The notes below the pieces were generated by a model, which saw only the letters and a list, made by a program, of their open reading frames with translations, was not told the origin of the DNA and made no database searches. This document shows positions 1 to 5,892 of a DNA stretch of 10,065 nt, in pieces (within the stretch, counting starts at the first letter, position 1; each line of letters opens with the position of its first letter). A program made the translations under genes and the position numbers. The DNA is taken from the NCBI GenBank assembly GCA_001873515.1, contig MNZH01000038.1, positions 1 to 10,065 of the forward strand, read 5' to 3'. Origin of the DNA: Parcubacteria group bacterium CG2_30_45_37. GTDB lineage: Bacteria > Patescibacteriota > Patescibacteriia > Patescibacteriales > GWC2-42-12.

Positions 1-308
1 GCGCGCTGAATTGTTTCTTTGGCTTTTTCAACTTTTTCCTCTTCACCCCGAGCCGTCATCCAATGATAGCCGGCGTAAAGCATTAACACTAAAAAAATCA
101 TGCCGATTAAAGCCAAAGCTCCACTTATTACGGCACCAACGATTCCTGATATGCTATTTTCACCTGCTACAGTAGCATATGGTCCATTTTTCGTTCCCAC
201 TTCTCCTAACTTATCCAGAGCCGCATTATCGGCTAAAGTCATGGCCGGAAATATAATTACGGCCAATAAACCGGAAATTAAAATATATTTTATTTTTTTA
301 TTTATCAT
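1..308 (-). CDS. VirB2/T4SS-pilin-like two-helix protein, 3' end outside window
   Basis: Partial gene reading leftward from an ATG at 306-308; 102 codons are visible and the C-terminus lies beyond position 1. Residues 1-26 look like a signal peptide (lysine-rich start, hydrophobic core, cleavage probably after TLA). A hydrophobic helix spans about 54-79, followed by YAGYHWMTARGEEEKVEKAK at 78-97, the block shared by all six paralogues in this cluster. The second helix is cut off. The family resembles the type IV secretion pilins (VirB2/TrbC-like, Pfam T4SS_pilin), which insert in the membrane through two helices and can polymerise. Role as a pilin subunit is inferred from family resemblance. 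It lies 19 bases after the stop of the preceding paralogue, so is probably co-transcribed. No Shine-Dalgarno sequence precedes the ATG. Confidence 0.75.
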   Translation of the reverse strand, partial: MINKKIKYILISGLLAVIIFPAMTLADNAALDKLGEVGTKNGPYATVAGENSISGIVGAVISGALALIGMIFLVLMLYAGYHWMTARGEEEKVEKAKETIQR

Positions 309-327
309 AGCTAAATCAATCTATAAA

Positions 328-774
328 TTATTTGGCTACTGGCGCGGTGTTTGTCGTCGGCTTAAGCGCTTTGCCGCCCAAGACATCAATTACATAATAA
401 CTGATGGCATACGCCGCAATGACGATAACTAAGCCGATAATGGCCGCGGTTAAAGTATCTTTGGCTTTAGTGACTTTTTCTTCTTCTCCTTGAGCCGTCA
501 TCCAGTTATAACCGGCGTAAATCGCCAAGCCCAGAAAAACCACGCCCACGAAAGTTAACGCCGTGGTAATGACTTGAGAAATTATACCCTCTACGCCAAA
601 CTCGTCCGTATTATACCCCGCGCCATTATCGCCTGCTACCTGATCAAGCGGACCATTGGCTTCAAAAGCATTATTTAAATTATCTATTGCGGCATAGCAA
701 AAAATTGGACTTAACAGAATGAACGACAAAATTAAAATTAAAGCTAAATTTTTTAAACTTATGATTTTACCCAT
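328..774 (-). CDS. VirB2/T4SS-pilin-like two-helix protein
   Basis: 148 residues from an ATG at 772-774. The open frame extends to 897, but the upstream part is arginine/glycine-rich and overlaps the preceding gene deeply; starting at 774 restores a normal signal peptide (1-29, ending CYAA) and leaves a 16-base overlap with the preceding stop. Helix 1 is about 62-86. The family block AGYNWMTAQGEEEKVTKAK is at 87-105, and helix 2 is about 109-131. A short Pro/Thr-rich tail (139-148) follows, absent from most of its neighbours. Between signal peptide and helix 1 the region is acidic and Gly/Asn-rich. Known family members are membrane pilin subunits of type IV secretion-like systems; the function here is inferred from that resemblance. 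The overlap with the upstream gene suggests translational coupling. Confidence 0.8.
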   Translation of the reverse strand: MGKIISLKNLALILILSFILLSPIFCYAAIDNLNNAFEANGPLDQVAGDNGAGYNTDEFGVEGIISQVITTALTFVGVVFLGLAIYAGYNWMTAQGEEEKVTKAKDTLTAAIIGLVIVIAAYAISYYVIDVLGGKALKPTTNTAPVAK

Positions 775-1148
775 AAAGTTGCCATTAGTTGCGTGATAGA
801 ATACGCGCCCAAAACCGCCACCAAGCCGATAACCGTGTAAATTATAATATTTTTGGCTTTTTCCACTTCCTGCTCGTTGCCGCGCGCCAGCATCCATAAA
901 TAACCGGCGTAAATCATCAGGCCGAGAAAAACTACGCCCAGAAAAACCGTTGCTATATTTAATACTTTGCCTATTTTTTGCGGCAAAGATCGTGGATCTG
1001 TTAATTTATATCCAATTGCTCCTCCAGTTTTATCAAAACCATCCCAAAACGATGATGCTGCTGATATTTTTATAATATTCGCGTTAAAAAAAAGATTGCT
1101 GAATAAAATAATGCCGACTGTAAAATAAAATACTTTTTTCATAATCAT
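759..1148 (-). CDS. VirB2/T4SS-pilin-like two-helix protein
   Basis: 129 residues. Two in-frame ATGs (1148 and 1142) give MIM-KK; either may start translation and neither has a Shine-Dalgarno sequence. Signal peptide about 1-31 (ends KISAAS). A DPR triplet at 51-53 precedes helix 1 (about 60-80), as in the two paralogues nearest the promoter. The block YAGYLWMLARGNEQEVEKAK spans 80-99 and helix 2 is about 102-124. It follows the preceding paralogue by 14 bases and overlaps the next start by 16, so it is in the middle of an operon-like run. It is predicted to be a membrane pilin-type subunit by family resemblance. It lacks the C-terminal tail of the next gene. Sequence divergence from the neighbours is substantial outside the shared block, so this is an old duplication rather than a recent copy. 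Confidence 0.8.
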   Translation of the reverse strand: MIMKKVFYFTVGIILFSNLFFNANIIKISAASSFWDGFDKTGGAIGYKLTDPRSLPQKIGKVLNIATVFLGVVFLGLMIYAGYLWMLARGNEQEVEKAKNIIIYTVIGLVAVLGAYSITQLMATLWVKS

Positions 1149-1162
1149 AAGGTATTATTATT

Positions 1163-1579
1163 TTATGGCTCAACCGGCGATACAGCCGTTCCGATATATT
1201 CGGTTATGGCGTAAGCGGCCAATACTATTACCAACCCAATAACCGCGGCGATTATAATATCTTTAGCTTTAGTCGCGGTCTGCTCATTGCCCATGGAAAA
1301 CATCCAGGTATAGCCGCCGTAAATCATCAAAATGAAAAAAGCCACGCCTAAAAAAGCCAAAGCCGCGCCCACTACTTTGCCGATAGTTTCTGATAAGGTT
1401 GGAGTTTTTGTTACGTCCTTAACGCCATAACCAATATTGCCGGTTGCATTCAGCCCTGCCTCGGCTTTTTGCGCTCCGGTCCCCTCCGCCAACCCCACTT
1501 GCGCCGCTATTAAAAATGACAAAACCAACAGCAGTATGGAAAATAGGATTTTATGTTTTAATAAATGCATATAAAACAT
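1163..1579 (-). CDS. VirB2/T4SS-pilin-like two-helix protein
   Basis: 138 residues from ATG 1579; a second ATG at 1570 (MHLLKH) is an equally plausible start. Signal peptide about 1-31 (hydrophobic core ILFSILLLVLSFLIAA, probable cut after GLA). Helix 1 is about 66-88. The family block IYGGYTWMFSMGNEQTATKAK runs 87-106 in part, with Phe-Ser-Met where the others have Thr/Leu-Ala-x. Helix 2 is about 108-129. The N-terminal region after the signal peptide is Gly/Ala-rich. The gene begins two bases after a 93-base palindromic repeat that separates it from the upstream paralogue, so it could be cut off from, or differentially expressed relative to, the first two genes of the cluster. Pilin-type role inferred from family resemblance. 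Confidence 0.8.
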   Translation of the reverse strand: MFYMHLLKHKILFSILLLVLSFLIAAQVGLAEGTGAQKAEAGLNATGNIGYGVKDVTKTPTLSETIGKVVGAALAFLGVAFFILMIYGGYTWMFSMGNEQTATKAKDIIIAAVIGLVIVLAAYAITEYIGTAVSPVEP

Positions 1580-1580
1580 C

Positions 1581-1673
1581 TGTCATTGCGAGGAGCGTAA
1601 GCGACGCGGCAATCTCCGGTTAAGCGCACAGAACCTGAGATTGCTTCGCTCTTTTCAGTCGCTCGCAATGACA
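1581..1673. repeat. 93-base nested palindromic repeat between pilin genes
   Basis: The outer arms TGTCATTGCGAG (1581-1592) and CTCGCAATGACA (1662-1673) pair perfectly over 12 bases. Inner arms GCAATCTC (1609-1616) and GAGATTGC (1637-1644) pair over 8, continued by GGTT/AACC around the centre. The layout is that of a dispersed REP/MITE-like palindrome. From memory, palindromes beginning TGTCATTGCGAGGAGCG occur in many unrelated bacterial genomes; I cannot check this here. It fills nearly the whole gap between two pilin genes and would form a stable hairpin in their transcript. It has no U-tract on either side, so it is not a classical terminator. Confidence 0.8.
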
Positions 1674-1687
1674 ATATGAACGAAAAC

Positions 1688-2089
1688 TTACGCCGTGGCC
1701 ATAATCAGCTGGGTTAAGACAAAATTGGCGATAGCGAACGCGGCCAAAATAATAATCAGCCCAATCACGCCGGCCACCAATAATTTTCTGGCTTCGGTTA
1801 TTTTATCTTCGCTGCCGCCAGCCGTCATCCATTTAAAACCCGCGTACAAAATCAAGCCCACGGCGATGATGCCCAGAAAGCCCAAGGCCACGTTAATGAC
1901 CGAAGCCGCGATGCCGCGCGGGTCGCGCTCGTCCAAACCGGTAATTTCCTGAATTTTATTCTTTTTATCCTCATCGCCCCAGGGATTAACCGGATAGCCG
2001 CTGGCGGCCAGGACGGGCAGAGTCAACTGTGTCGCCAGAACGACCAACAGGCAAAAAAAGATAATTTTAGATTTTTTAAAAAAAAACAT
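1688..2089 (-). CDS. VirB2/T4SS-pilin-like two-helix protein, ERDPR subgroup
   Basis: 133 residues from ATG 2089. Signal peptide about 1-29, preceded by FFFKKSK and ending LPVLA-A. The mature part is short and charged, then carries TGLDERDPRGIAASVIN (50-66) leading into helix 1 (about 60-83), the block AGFKWMTAGGSEDKITEARK (83-102) and helix 2 (about 104-129). It is clearly the closest relative of the next gene upstream (2262-2684), sharing the ERDPR motif and GFKWMTAGG. Together they form a subgroup distinct from the other four, which have GYxWM. No Shine-Dalgarno sequence precedes the start, and 172 bases of palindromes separate it from the upstream paralogue. Predicted membrane pilin subunit of a type IV secretion-like apparatus, by family resemblance only. 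Confidence 0.82.
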   Translation of the reverse strand: MFFFKKSKIIFFCLLVVLATQLTLPVLAASGYPVNPWGDEDKKNKIQEITGLDERDPRGIAASVINVALGFLGIIAVGLILYAGFKWMTAGGSEDKITEARKLLVAGVIGLIIILAAFAIANFVLTQLIMATA

Positions 2090-2100
2090 AAAATTTCTGG

Positions 2101-2149
2101 ATTGCGGGTCACCAGCCTCGCCTAGCGAGTCTAGGCGGGAGCCCGCAAT
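2101..2149. repeat. Palindromic element, nested stem-loop
   Basis: Outer arms ATTGCGGG (2101-2108) and CCCGCAAT (2142-2149) pair perfectly. Inner arms CGCCTAG (2119-2125) and CTAGGCG (2131-2137) close a 5-base loop. It is followed by TGACAAT, the same end as the 1581-1673 element, so the two are probably related REP/MITE-like palindromes. It lies just upstream of the 1688-2089 pilin gene start. No U-tract, so it is not an obvious terminator. Confidence 0.7.
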
Positions 2150-2166
2150 GACAATATATAGATCTT

Positions 2167-2208
2167 CCGCCGCTCCGTCCGCGAAACTTTTCCCGGACGA
2201 GGCGGCGG
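2167..2208. repeat. GC-rich 15-bp hairpin
   Basis: Arms 2167-2181 (starts CCGCCGC) and 2194-2208 (ends GCGGCGG) pair over 15 positions with one mismatch (2175/2200) and one G-T wobble (2174/2201), leaving a 12-base loop. It is the middle of three palindromes packed between two pilin genes. It is very stable, and could act as an RNA stability or partial-termination structure. It lacks a T-run on either strand. Confidence 0.65.
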
Positions 2209-2232
2209 CCCCCGAAAATTCGAGGAACCGCT

Positions 2233-2260
2233 TTATTCTTAATACCGGTATTAAGAATAA
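2233..2260. repeat. Perfect 28-bp palindrome at the 3' end of a pilin gene
   Basis: A perfect, loopless 28-base palindrome centred on ACCGGT at 2244-2249, with AT-rich arms. It ends two bases from the stop codon of the 2262-2684 pilin gene. In RNA it would form a hairpin at the 3' end of that reading frame; as DNA it could be a protein binding site. Without a following U-tract it is not a standard intrinsic terminator, but it could protect the upstream cistron from 3' decay. Confidence 0.7.
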
Positions 2261-2261
2261 T

Positions 2262-2684
2262 TTATTCAGCTACCGCGGCGCTTAACTGCGTTAAGACAAA
2301 CGACGCGATAGCGAAAGAAGCTAAAATGATGATTAAGCCGATAATGCCGGCCATGATTAATTTTTTGGCTTCGCCAACCTTATCCTCGTTGCCGCCGGCC
2401 GTCATCCATTTAAAGCCGCCCAATAAAATTATCACCACGGCGACAATGCCTAAAAAGCCTAAAATTATATTGATCACCTGCGCGGCAATGTCTCGCGGGT
2501 CTCTTTCTCCCAGCCCGGTGGCGTCGGAAATCACGCCGGCGCCTTCAGGATTGCCGGTCTGCGTTCCCCAAACATCCGGACCACCCGAACCGGTAGTCAC
2601 CGCCAACGCCGGCAGAGAAGCCGCGAAAACAAAGGTCGAGGCGACCGCCACCAAAATTAGGGATAATGTTATAAATTTTTTCAT
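2262..2684 (-). CDS. VirB2/T4SS-pilin-like two-helix protein, probable major subunit
   Basis: 140 residues, first gene of the pilin cluster. Signal peptide 1-28 (MKKF start, hydrophobic core 5-21, cut after LPALA). The mature region is Gly/Thr-rich and carries TGLGERDPRDIAAQVIN (56-72). Helix 1 is about 66-89, the block GGFKWMTAGGNEDKVGEAKK is at 89-108, and helix 2 is about 111-134. It belongs to the ERDPR subgroup with the next gene. It is the only gene in the window with a textbook Shine-Dalgarno sequence, and it has its own promoter. With a hairpin at its 3' end, it is probably the most highly expressed paralogue, hence a candidate major pilin (inference). The family is VirB2/TrbC-like pilins of type IV secretion; no secretion ATPase or VirB channel gene is in view, so the partner machinery is unknown. 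Confidence 0.83.
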   Translation of the reverse strand: MKKFITLSLILVAVASTFVFAASLPALAVTTGSGGPDVWGTQTGNPEGAGVISDATGLGERDPRDIAAQVINIILGFLGIVAVVIILLGGFKWMTAGGNEDKVGEAKKLIMAGIIGLIIILASFAIASFVLTQLSAAVAE

Positions 2685-2688
2685 TTTT

Positions 2689-2695
2689 CACCTCC
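2689..2695 (-). promoter_or_regulatory. Strong Shine-Dalgarno site of the first pilin gene
   Basis: Minus-strand GGAGGTG, six bases between GGAGG and the ATG at 2684, within a longer purine run (GAGAGAGGGGAGGTG). It is the only near-perfect anti-SD match among the starts in this window and fixes the start of the 140-residue pilin. Confidence 0.85.
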
Positions 2696-2707
2696 CCTCT
2701 CTCTTAA

Positions 2708-2724
2708 ATGCGCATCAAGCGCAT
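2708..2724. promoter_or_regulatory. Dyad in the pilin leader
   Basis: ATGCGC (2708-2713) and GCGCAT (2719-2724) are perfect inverted arms around ATCAA. On the minus strand it lies about 25 bases downstream of the predicted pilin transcription start and 23 bases before the ATG, just ahead of the Shine-Dalgarno site. It could be a small 5' hairpin or an operator for a dimeric repressor; the sequence alone does not decide. Confidence 0.45.
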
Positions 2725-2755
2725 TCAATTAATATTAAATTTTAACCTTAATTGT

Positions 2756-2784
2756 ATTTTACCATAAATTGATTTTCCTTCCAA
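2756..2784 (-). promoter_or_regulatory. Promoter of the pilin cluster
   Basis: On the minus strand, -35 TTGGAA (2779-2784), a 17-base spacer and -10 TAAAAT (2756-2761) preceded by TGG, an extended -10. Predicted start near 2749, giving a leader of about 65 bases with the dyad and the strong Shine-Dalgarno site. It interleaves with the oppositely directed pbp promoter. Confidence 0.6.
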
Positions 2785-2797
2785 TAGCTGATATAAT
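2769..2797 (+). promoter_or_regulatory. Promoter of the penicillin-binding protein gene
   Basis: -35 TTGATT (2769-2774), a 17-base spacer and a perfect extended -10 TGATATAAT (2789-2797). Predicted start near 2804, only a few bases before the three-way-junction element that fills the leader. Its -35 region and spacer overlap the -35 of the divergent pilin promoter. Confidence 0.65.
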
Positions 2798-2808
2798 TTT
2801 TCTACCCG

Positions 2809-2905
2809 CCCAGTTAAATCCGCTCGCCCGGCGCAATCATTTCGAGATTCGAAGCATGCTCCAGGGGGCGAGCGGAAATTTGCGGAGCAAATTTATTTAA
2901 CGGGG
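2809..2905 (+). repeat. Three-way-junction leader element, copy 1 (expanded arm)
   Basis: The outer stem pairs CCC-A-GTTAAAT (2809-2819) with ATTTAAC-G-GGG (2895-2905), one purine-purine mismatch. Inside are two abutting hairpins. CCGCTCGCCC (2820-2829) pairs with GGGCGAGCGG (2866-2875), with a 36-base loop that itself holds TTCGA-GAT-TCGAA (2841-2853). AAATTTGC (2876-2883) pairs with GCAAATTT (2887-2894). All bases of the core are thus paired in a three-way junction. A second copy with the same outer stem and second hairpin is at 8783-8834. Here it starts just after the predicted transcription start and ends seven bases before the pbp ATG. Confidence 0.8.
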
Positions 2906-2912
2906 TAAATTT

Positions 2913-5837
2913 ATGACCATTTCCTACTATTCGCGCAACTTTAAGTCGCCTCAGGGCTGGCGCAAGCCGCCCAAAAAATATTTCGTGCATAAAGCCGGCC
3001 GCGCTCCAGCCTCGCCAAAAAAAACCGGCCGCCATTGGCTTGATAAATTCAAGACGCCGAAATTTTTATTTTATTGCGCTCTAATTTTTTTGTTTTTGTG
3101 TTTTGCCGGCTATTTTTACTTAACCTATAACCTGCCCGACCCCAACCGCCTGTCCGAGCGGCAAGTGCCGGAAAGCACTAAAATCTACGACCGCAGCGGC
3201 GCCACCATTCTTTACGAAATCCACGGCGACCAGAAGCGCACCCTGGTTAATTTGAAAGACATCCCGGACGACGTCAAAAACGCCACCATCGCCATTGAAG
3301 ACAAAGATTTCTATAAACACTCCGGCTTCAGCCTGTGGGCGATTTTCCGCACCCTGGTAACCGACATCCTGTTCGGCAAACGGGCCGGCGGCTCCACTCT
3401 AACCCAGCAATTCGTTAAAAACGCCATTTTAACCAACGAATTTTCTTTCAGCAGAAAAGCCAAAGAGATTATTCTGGCTTACCGCATTGAAAAAAAGTTT
3501 TCCAAAGACGAAATTTTGCAAATGTACTTTAACGAAATCCCTTACGGTTCAACCGCTTACGGCGTGGAAGCGGCCAGCCGGATGTATTTCGGAAAGAGCG
3601 CTCGCGACGTCAACCTGGCCGAAGCCGCGGTCCTGGCCGCCATCCCCCAGGCCCCCAGCCGCTACTCGCCCTTCGGGCGGCCGAACAAAGACCTGCTCCT
3701 GTCTCGGCAAAAATACATCCTCGGCTTAATGGCGGAATATGGCTATATTTCAGCCAAAGAAGCCGAGGCCGCGAAAAATGAAGAGGTGAAATTCAAGGCT
3801 CCGTCCGCCAATATGATTGCCCCGCATTTTGTCATGTATGTTAAGGAAATCTTGGCGGACAAATACGGGGAGAAAACCGTAGAGCAAGGCGGTCTAAAAA
3901 TTTACACCACGCTTGACCTGTACAAACAAAAAATCGCCGAAGAGGTGATTAACGAAAAGGCGCCAGCCAACGAAAAAACCTATCAGGCCACTAACGCCGC
4001 TCTGGTGTCGCTTGACCCCAAAACCGGCCAAGTGCTGGCCATGGTGGGCTCAAAAGACTATTTTAACGATGAAATTGACGGCCAGGTTAACGTCACGCTT
4101 CAGCCCCGCCAGCCCGGCTCGTCTTTTAAGCCAATCGTCTATACCGCCGCCTTCAGCAAAGGCTATACGCCCGACACCGTGCTTTACGACGTGGTAACTA
4201 ATTTTTCCACTGACCCGGCCAAACCTTACGAGCCGCATAACTATGACTCCAAGGAGCACGGCCCAGTGACCATGAGGCAGGCTTTGGCCGGCTCGTTGAA
4301 CATTCCGGCGGTTAAAACCATTTACCTCGCCGGCATTGACAACGTTATCGGCCTGGCGCAAAACCTGGGCTATACCACTCTAAACGACAGAAATCGCTTC
4401 GGCTTATCGTTGGTTTTGGGCGGCGGCGAAGTCAAACTCTTAGAACATACTAACGCTTTCAGCGCCTTTGCCCGCGAAGGCGTTAAGCGCCGGCCGGCCG
4501 TAATCCTTAAAGTTGAAGACGGCAGCGGCAAAGTACTGGAAGAGTTTGCCGACCAGGAGCAAAAAGTTTTAGAGCCCCGGCTAGCCCGCCTAACCAACAG
4601 CATTCTGTCGGACAACAACGCCCGAGCTTATATTTTCGGCGCCAACAAGTATTTGACTTTGGGCTCACGGCCGGTGGCGACTAAAACCGGCACCACCAAC
4701 GATTACCGCGACGCCTGGACCATCGGCTACACGCCTTCGCTCGTCACCGGCGTCTGGGTGGGCAATAACGACAACCGAGAAATGAAGCGCGGCGCCGACG
4801 GCTCAATGGTAGCGGCGCCGATTTGGCATGACTTTATGGACCGGGTGCTGGGCAATACGCCGATTGAATATTTTAACGCTCCGGAGCCAATTAGCACCGG
4901 CAAACCGGTCCTAGACGGAGCGATTGACCAGGAAATAACCGTAAAAATTGACAAGTTTTCCGGCCAGCTGGCTAATGAGAACACGCCGGCCAGCGCCATC
5001 GTGGAAAAACAATTCAGACAAACGCATGATATCCTTTTTTACGTTAACAAAGACGACCCGCGCGGCCCGGCGCCGATCGACCCCAAAACCGATCCGCAAT
5101 ATGATTTATGGGAAAAAGCCTTAGCGGCTTGGGCGCAAAAACAAGGTATTGTTAATTCGGCGCCGCCAACCGAAGCTGATAACGTCCACCGGGCCGATCT
5201 TCTACCCACCATCTCAATCCTCTACCCAGCCGATAAGCAAACCATTACCAGCCAGACCTTGGCTGCGCAAATCGCGGCCGCCGCGCCCAATGGAGTTAAC
5301 CGGGCCGAATATTATGTTGACGGCTATTTATTTGACACCGTAATAGCCGCCCCTTTCAGTTTAAGCAAGTCGGTAAGCGCCCTAATTAACGGCCAGCATG
5401 AATTAACGGTTAGAGTTTGCGACGCGGTTGATAATTGCGCGGCGCAAAAAATCAGCTTTAATTTAATCAACAATTCGGCGCCGAAAAAACTAAACATCGG
5501 CGCCTCCTTAACCCAGCCGGCGCCGGACGCCAACCTGTTTAAATACGATTTTCCCGTTCCACTTAAAGCCGCGGTAGTTAATTCGGAACAGGTGGCAGCC
5601 GTGGTGTTTTATCTGAAAGATTCTTCAGGCAATCCGAGGCAGTTGGCGCAGAGCCAAGTTAAAGATTCGTCCGCGGCCGCCAACCTGCCCGGACCGCTCG
5701 CCCCTGGCGCTTACAAGCTTTACGCCCAGGCGCGCGGCTGGCAGCGCCAAACCGCCACCAGCGCGGAAATCACCATTTACGTGAAAAGCCTGCCGCAAAC
5801 CGCCGCGGCCAGCTCCACCCCGGTAGCGGCGCAATAA
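2913..5837 (+). CDS. Class A penicillin-binding protein (PBP1A type) with Ig-like C-terminal domains
   Basis: 974-residue bifunctional peptidoglycan synthase: glycosyltransferase (GT51) then transpeptidase, anchored by one N-terminal helix (about 51-71) after a basic cytoplasmic tail. GT51 motifs visible are EDKDFYKHSG (129-138, catalytic Glu129), GGSTLTQQFVKN (159-170), RKAKE (181-185) and EILQMYFNEIPYG (200-212). Transpeptidase motifs are SSFK (Ser403 nucleophile, Lys406), SLN (461-463) and KTGTT (591-595). After about residue 700 comes a linker and two Ig-like beta-rich segments (about 764-852 and 860-957). Cys836 and Cys842 are close enough for a disulphide, and the Ala/Ser/Thr-rich tail is low-complexity. 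The extension makes it longer than common PBP1A proteins and probably binds wall or surface partners (inference). Only weak purines (GGGG, seven bases upstream) precede the ATG. It is transcribed head-on to the expected replication fork, divergent from the pilins. Confidence 0.95.
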   Translation: MTISYYSRNFKSPQGWRKPPKKYFVHKAGRAPASPKKTGRHWLDKFKTPKFLFYCALIFLFLCFAGYFYLTYNLPDPNRLSERQVPESTKIYDRSGATILYEIHGDQKRTLVNLKDIPDDVKNATIAIEDKDFYKHSGFSLWAIFRTLVTDILFGKRAGGSTLTQQFVKNAILTNEFSFSRKAKEIILAYRIEKKFSKDEILQMYFNEIPYGSTAYGVEAASRMYFGKSARDVNLAEAAVLAAIPQAPSRYSPFGRPNKDLLLSRQKYILGLMAEYGYISAKEAEAAKNEEVKFKAPSANMIAPHFVMYVKEILADKYGEKTVEQGGLKIYTTLDLYKQKIAEEVINEKAPANEKTYQATNAALVSLDPKTGQVLAMVGSKDYFNDEIDGQVNVTLQPRQPGSSFKPIVYTAAFSKGYTPDTVLYDVVTNFSTDPAKPYEPHNYDSKEHGPVTMRQALAGSLNIPAVKTIYLAGIDNVIGLAQNLGYTTLNDRNRFGLSLVLGGGEVKLLEHTNAFSAFAREGVKRRPAVILKVEDGSGKVLEEFADQEQKVLEPRLARLTNSILSDNNARAYIFGANKYLTLGSRPVATKTGTTNDYRDAWTIGYTPSLVTGVWVGNNDNREMKRGADGSMVAAPIWHDFMDRVLGNTPIEYFNAPEPISTGKPVLDGAIDQEITVKIDKFSGQLANENTPASAIVEKQFRQTHDILFYVNKDDPRGPAPIDPKTDPQYDLWEKALAAWAQKQGIVNSAPPTEADNVHRADLLPTISILYPADKQTITSQTLAAQIAAAAPNGVNRAEYYVDGYLFDTVIAAPFSLSKSVSALINGQHELTVRVCDAVDNCAAQKISFNLINNSAPKKLNIGASLTQPAPDANLFKYDFPVPLKAAVVNSEQVAAVVFYLKDSSGNPRQLAQSQVKDSSAAANLPGPLAPGAYKLYAQARGWQRQTATSAEITIYVKSLPQTAAASSTPVAAQ

Positions 5838-5846
5838 ACGCATAAT

Positions 5847-5881
5847 AAAAAAACCGCGGGCTCTGGGCCCGCGGTTTTTTT
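5847..5881. terminator. Bidirectional intrinsic terminator between pbp and dnaN
   Basis: Stem CCGCGGGC (5854-5861) with GCCCGCGG (5867-5874), five-base loop, flanked by seven A on the left and seven T on the right. It therefore works as a terminator for pbp (plus) and for dnaN (minus), whose stop codons are 10 and 12 bases from the edges. Confidence 0.95.
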
Positions 5882-5892
5882 ATTCACCGATA

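Noticed and set aside
695..705. Lipoprotein lipobox at Cys26 of the 328-774 protein
   Set aside because: The residues before the Cys are S-P-I-F, not the L-(A/S)-(G/A) pattern; an ordinary signal peptide cut after YAA fits better.
328..897. 189-residue reading frame starting at 897
   Set aside because: The first 41 residues lie over the preceding pilin gene in another frame, are unlike any signal peptide, and delay the hydrophobic leader; the ATG at 774 gives a normal family member.
1581..1673. Possible CRISPR or intrinsic terminator
   Set aside because: A single palindrome without direct repeats or spacers, and no T-run after the stem on either strand.
2326..2745. 139-codon plus-strand frame opposite the first pilin gene
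   Set aside because: Antisense shadow: Pro/Ile/Met-rich composition from the complementary strand of conserved hydrophobic helices; the minus-strand gene has a promoter, Shine-Dalgarno site and family motifs.
2814..3035. 73-codon minus-strand frame across the pbp start
   Set aside because: Runs through the inverted-repeat leader and the pbp 5' end, with no family resemblance or start signal.
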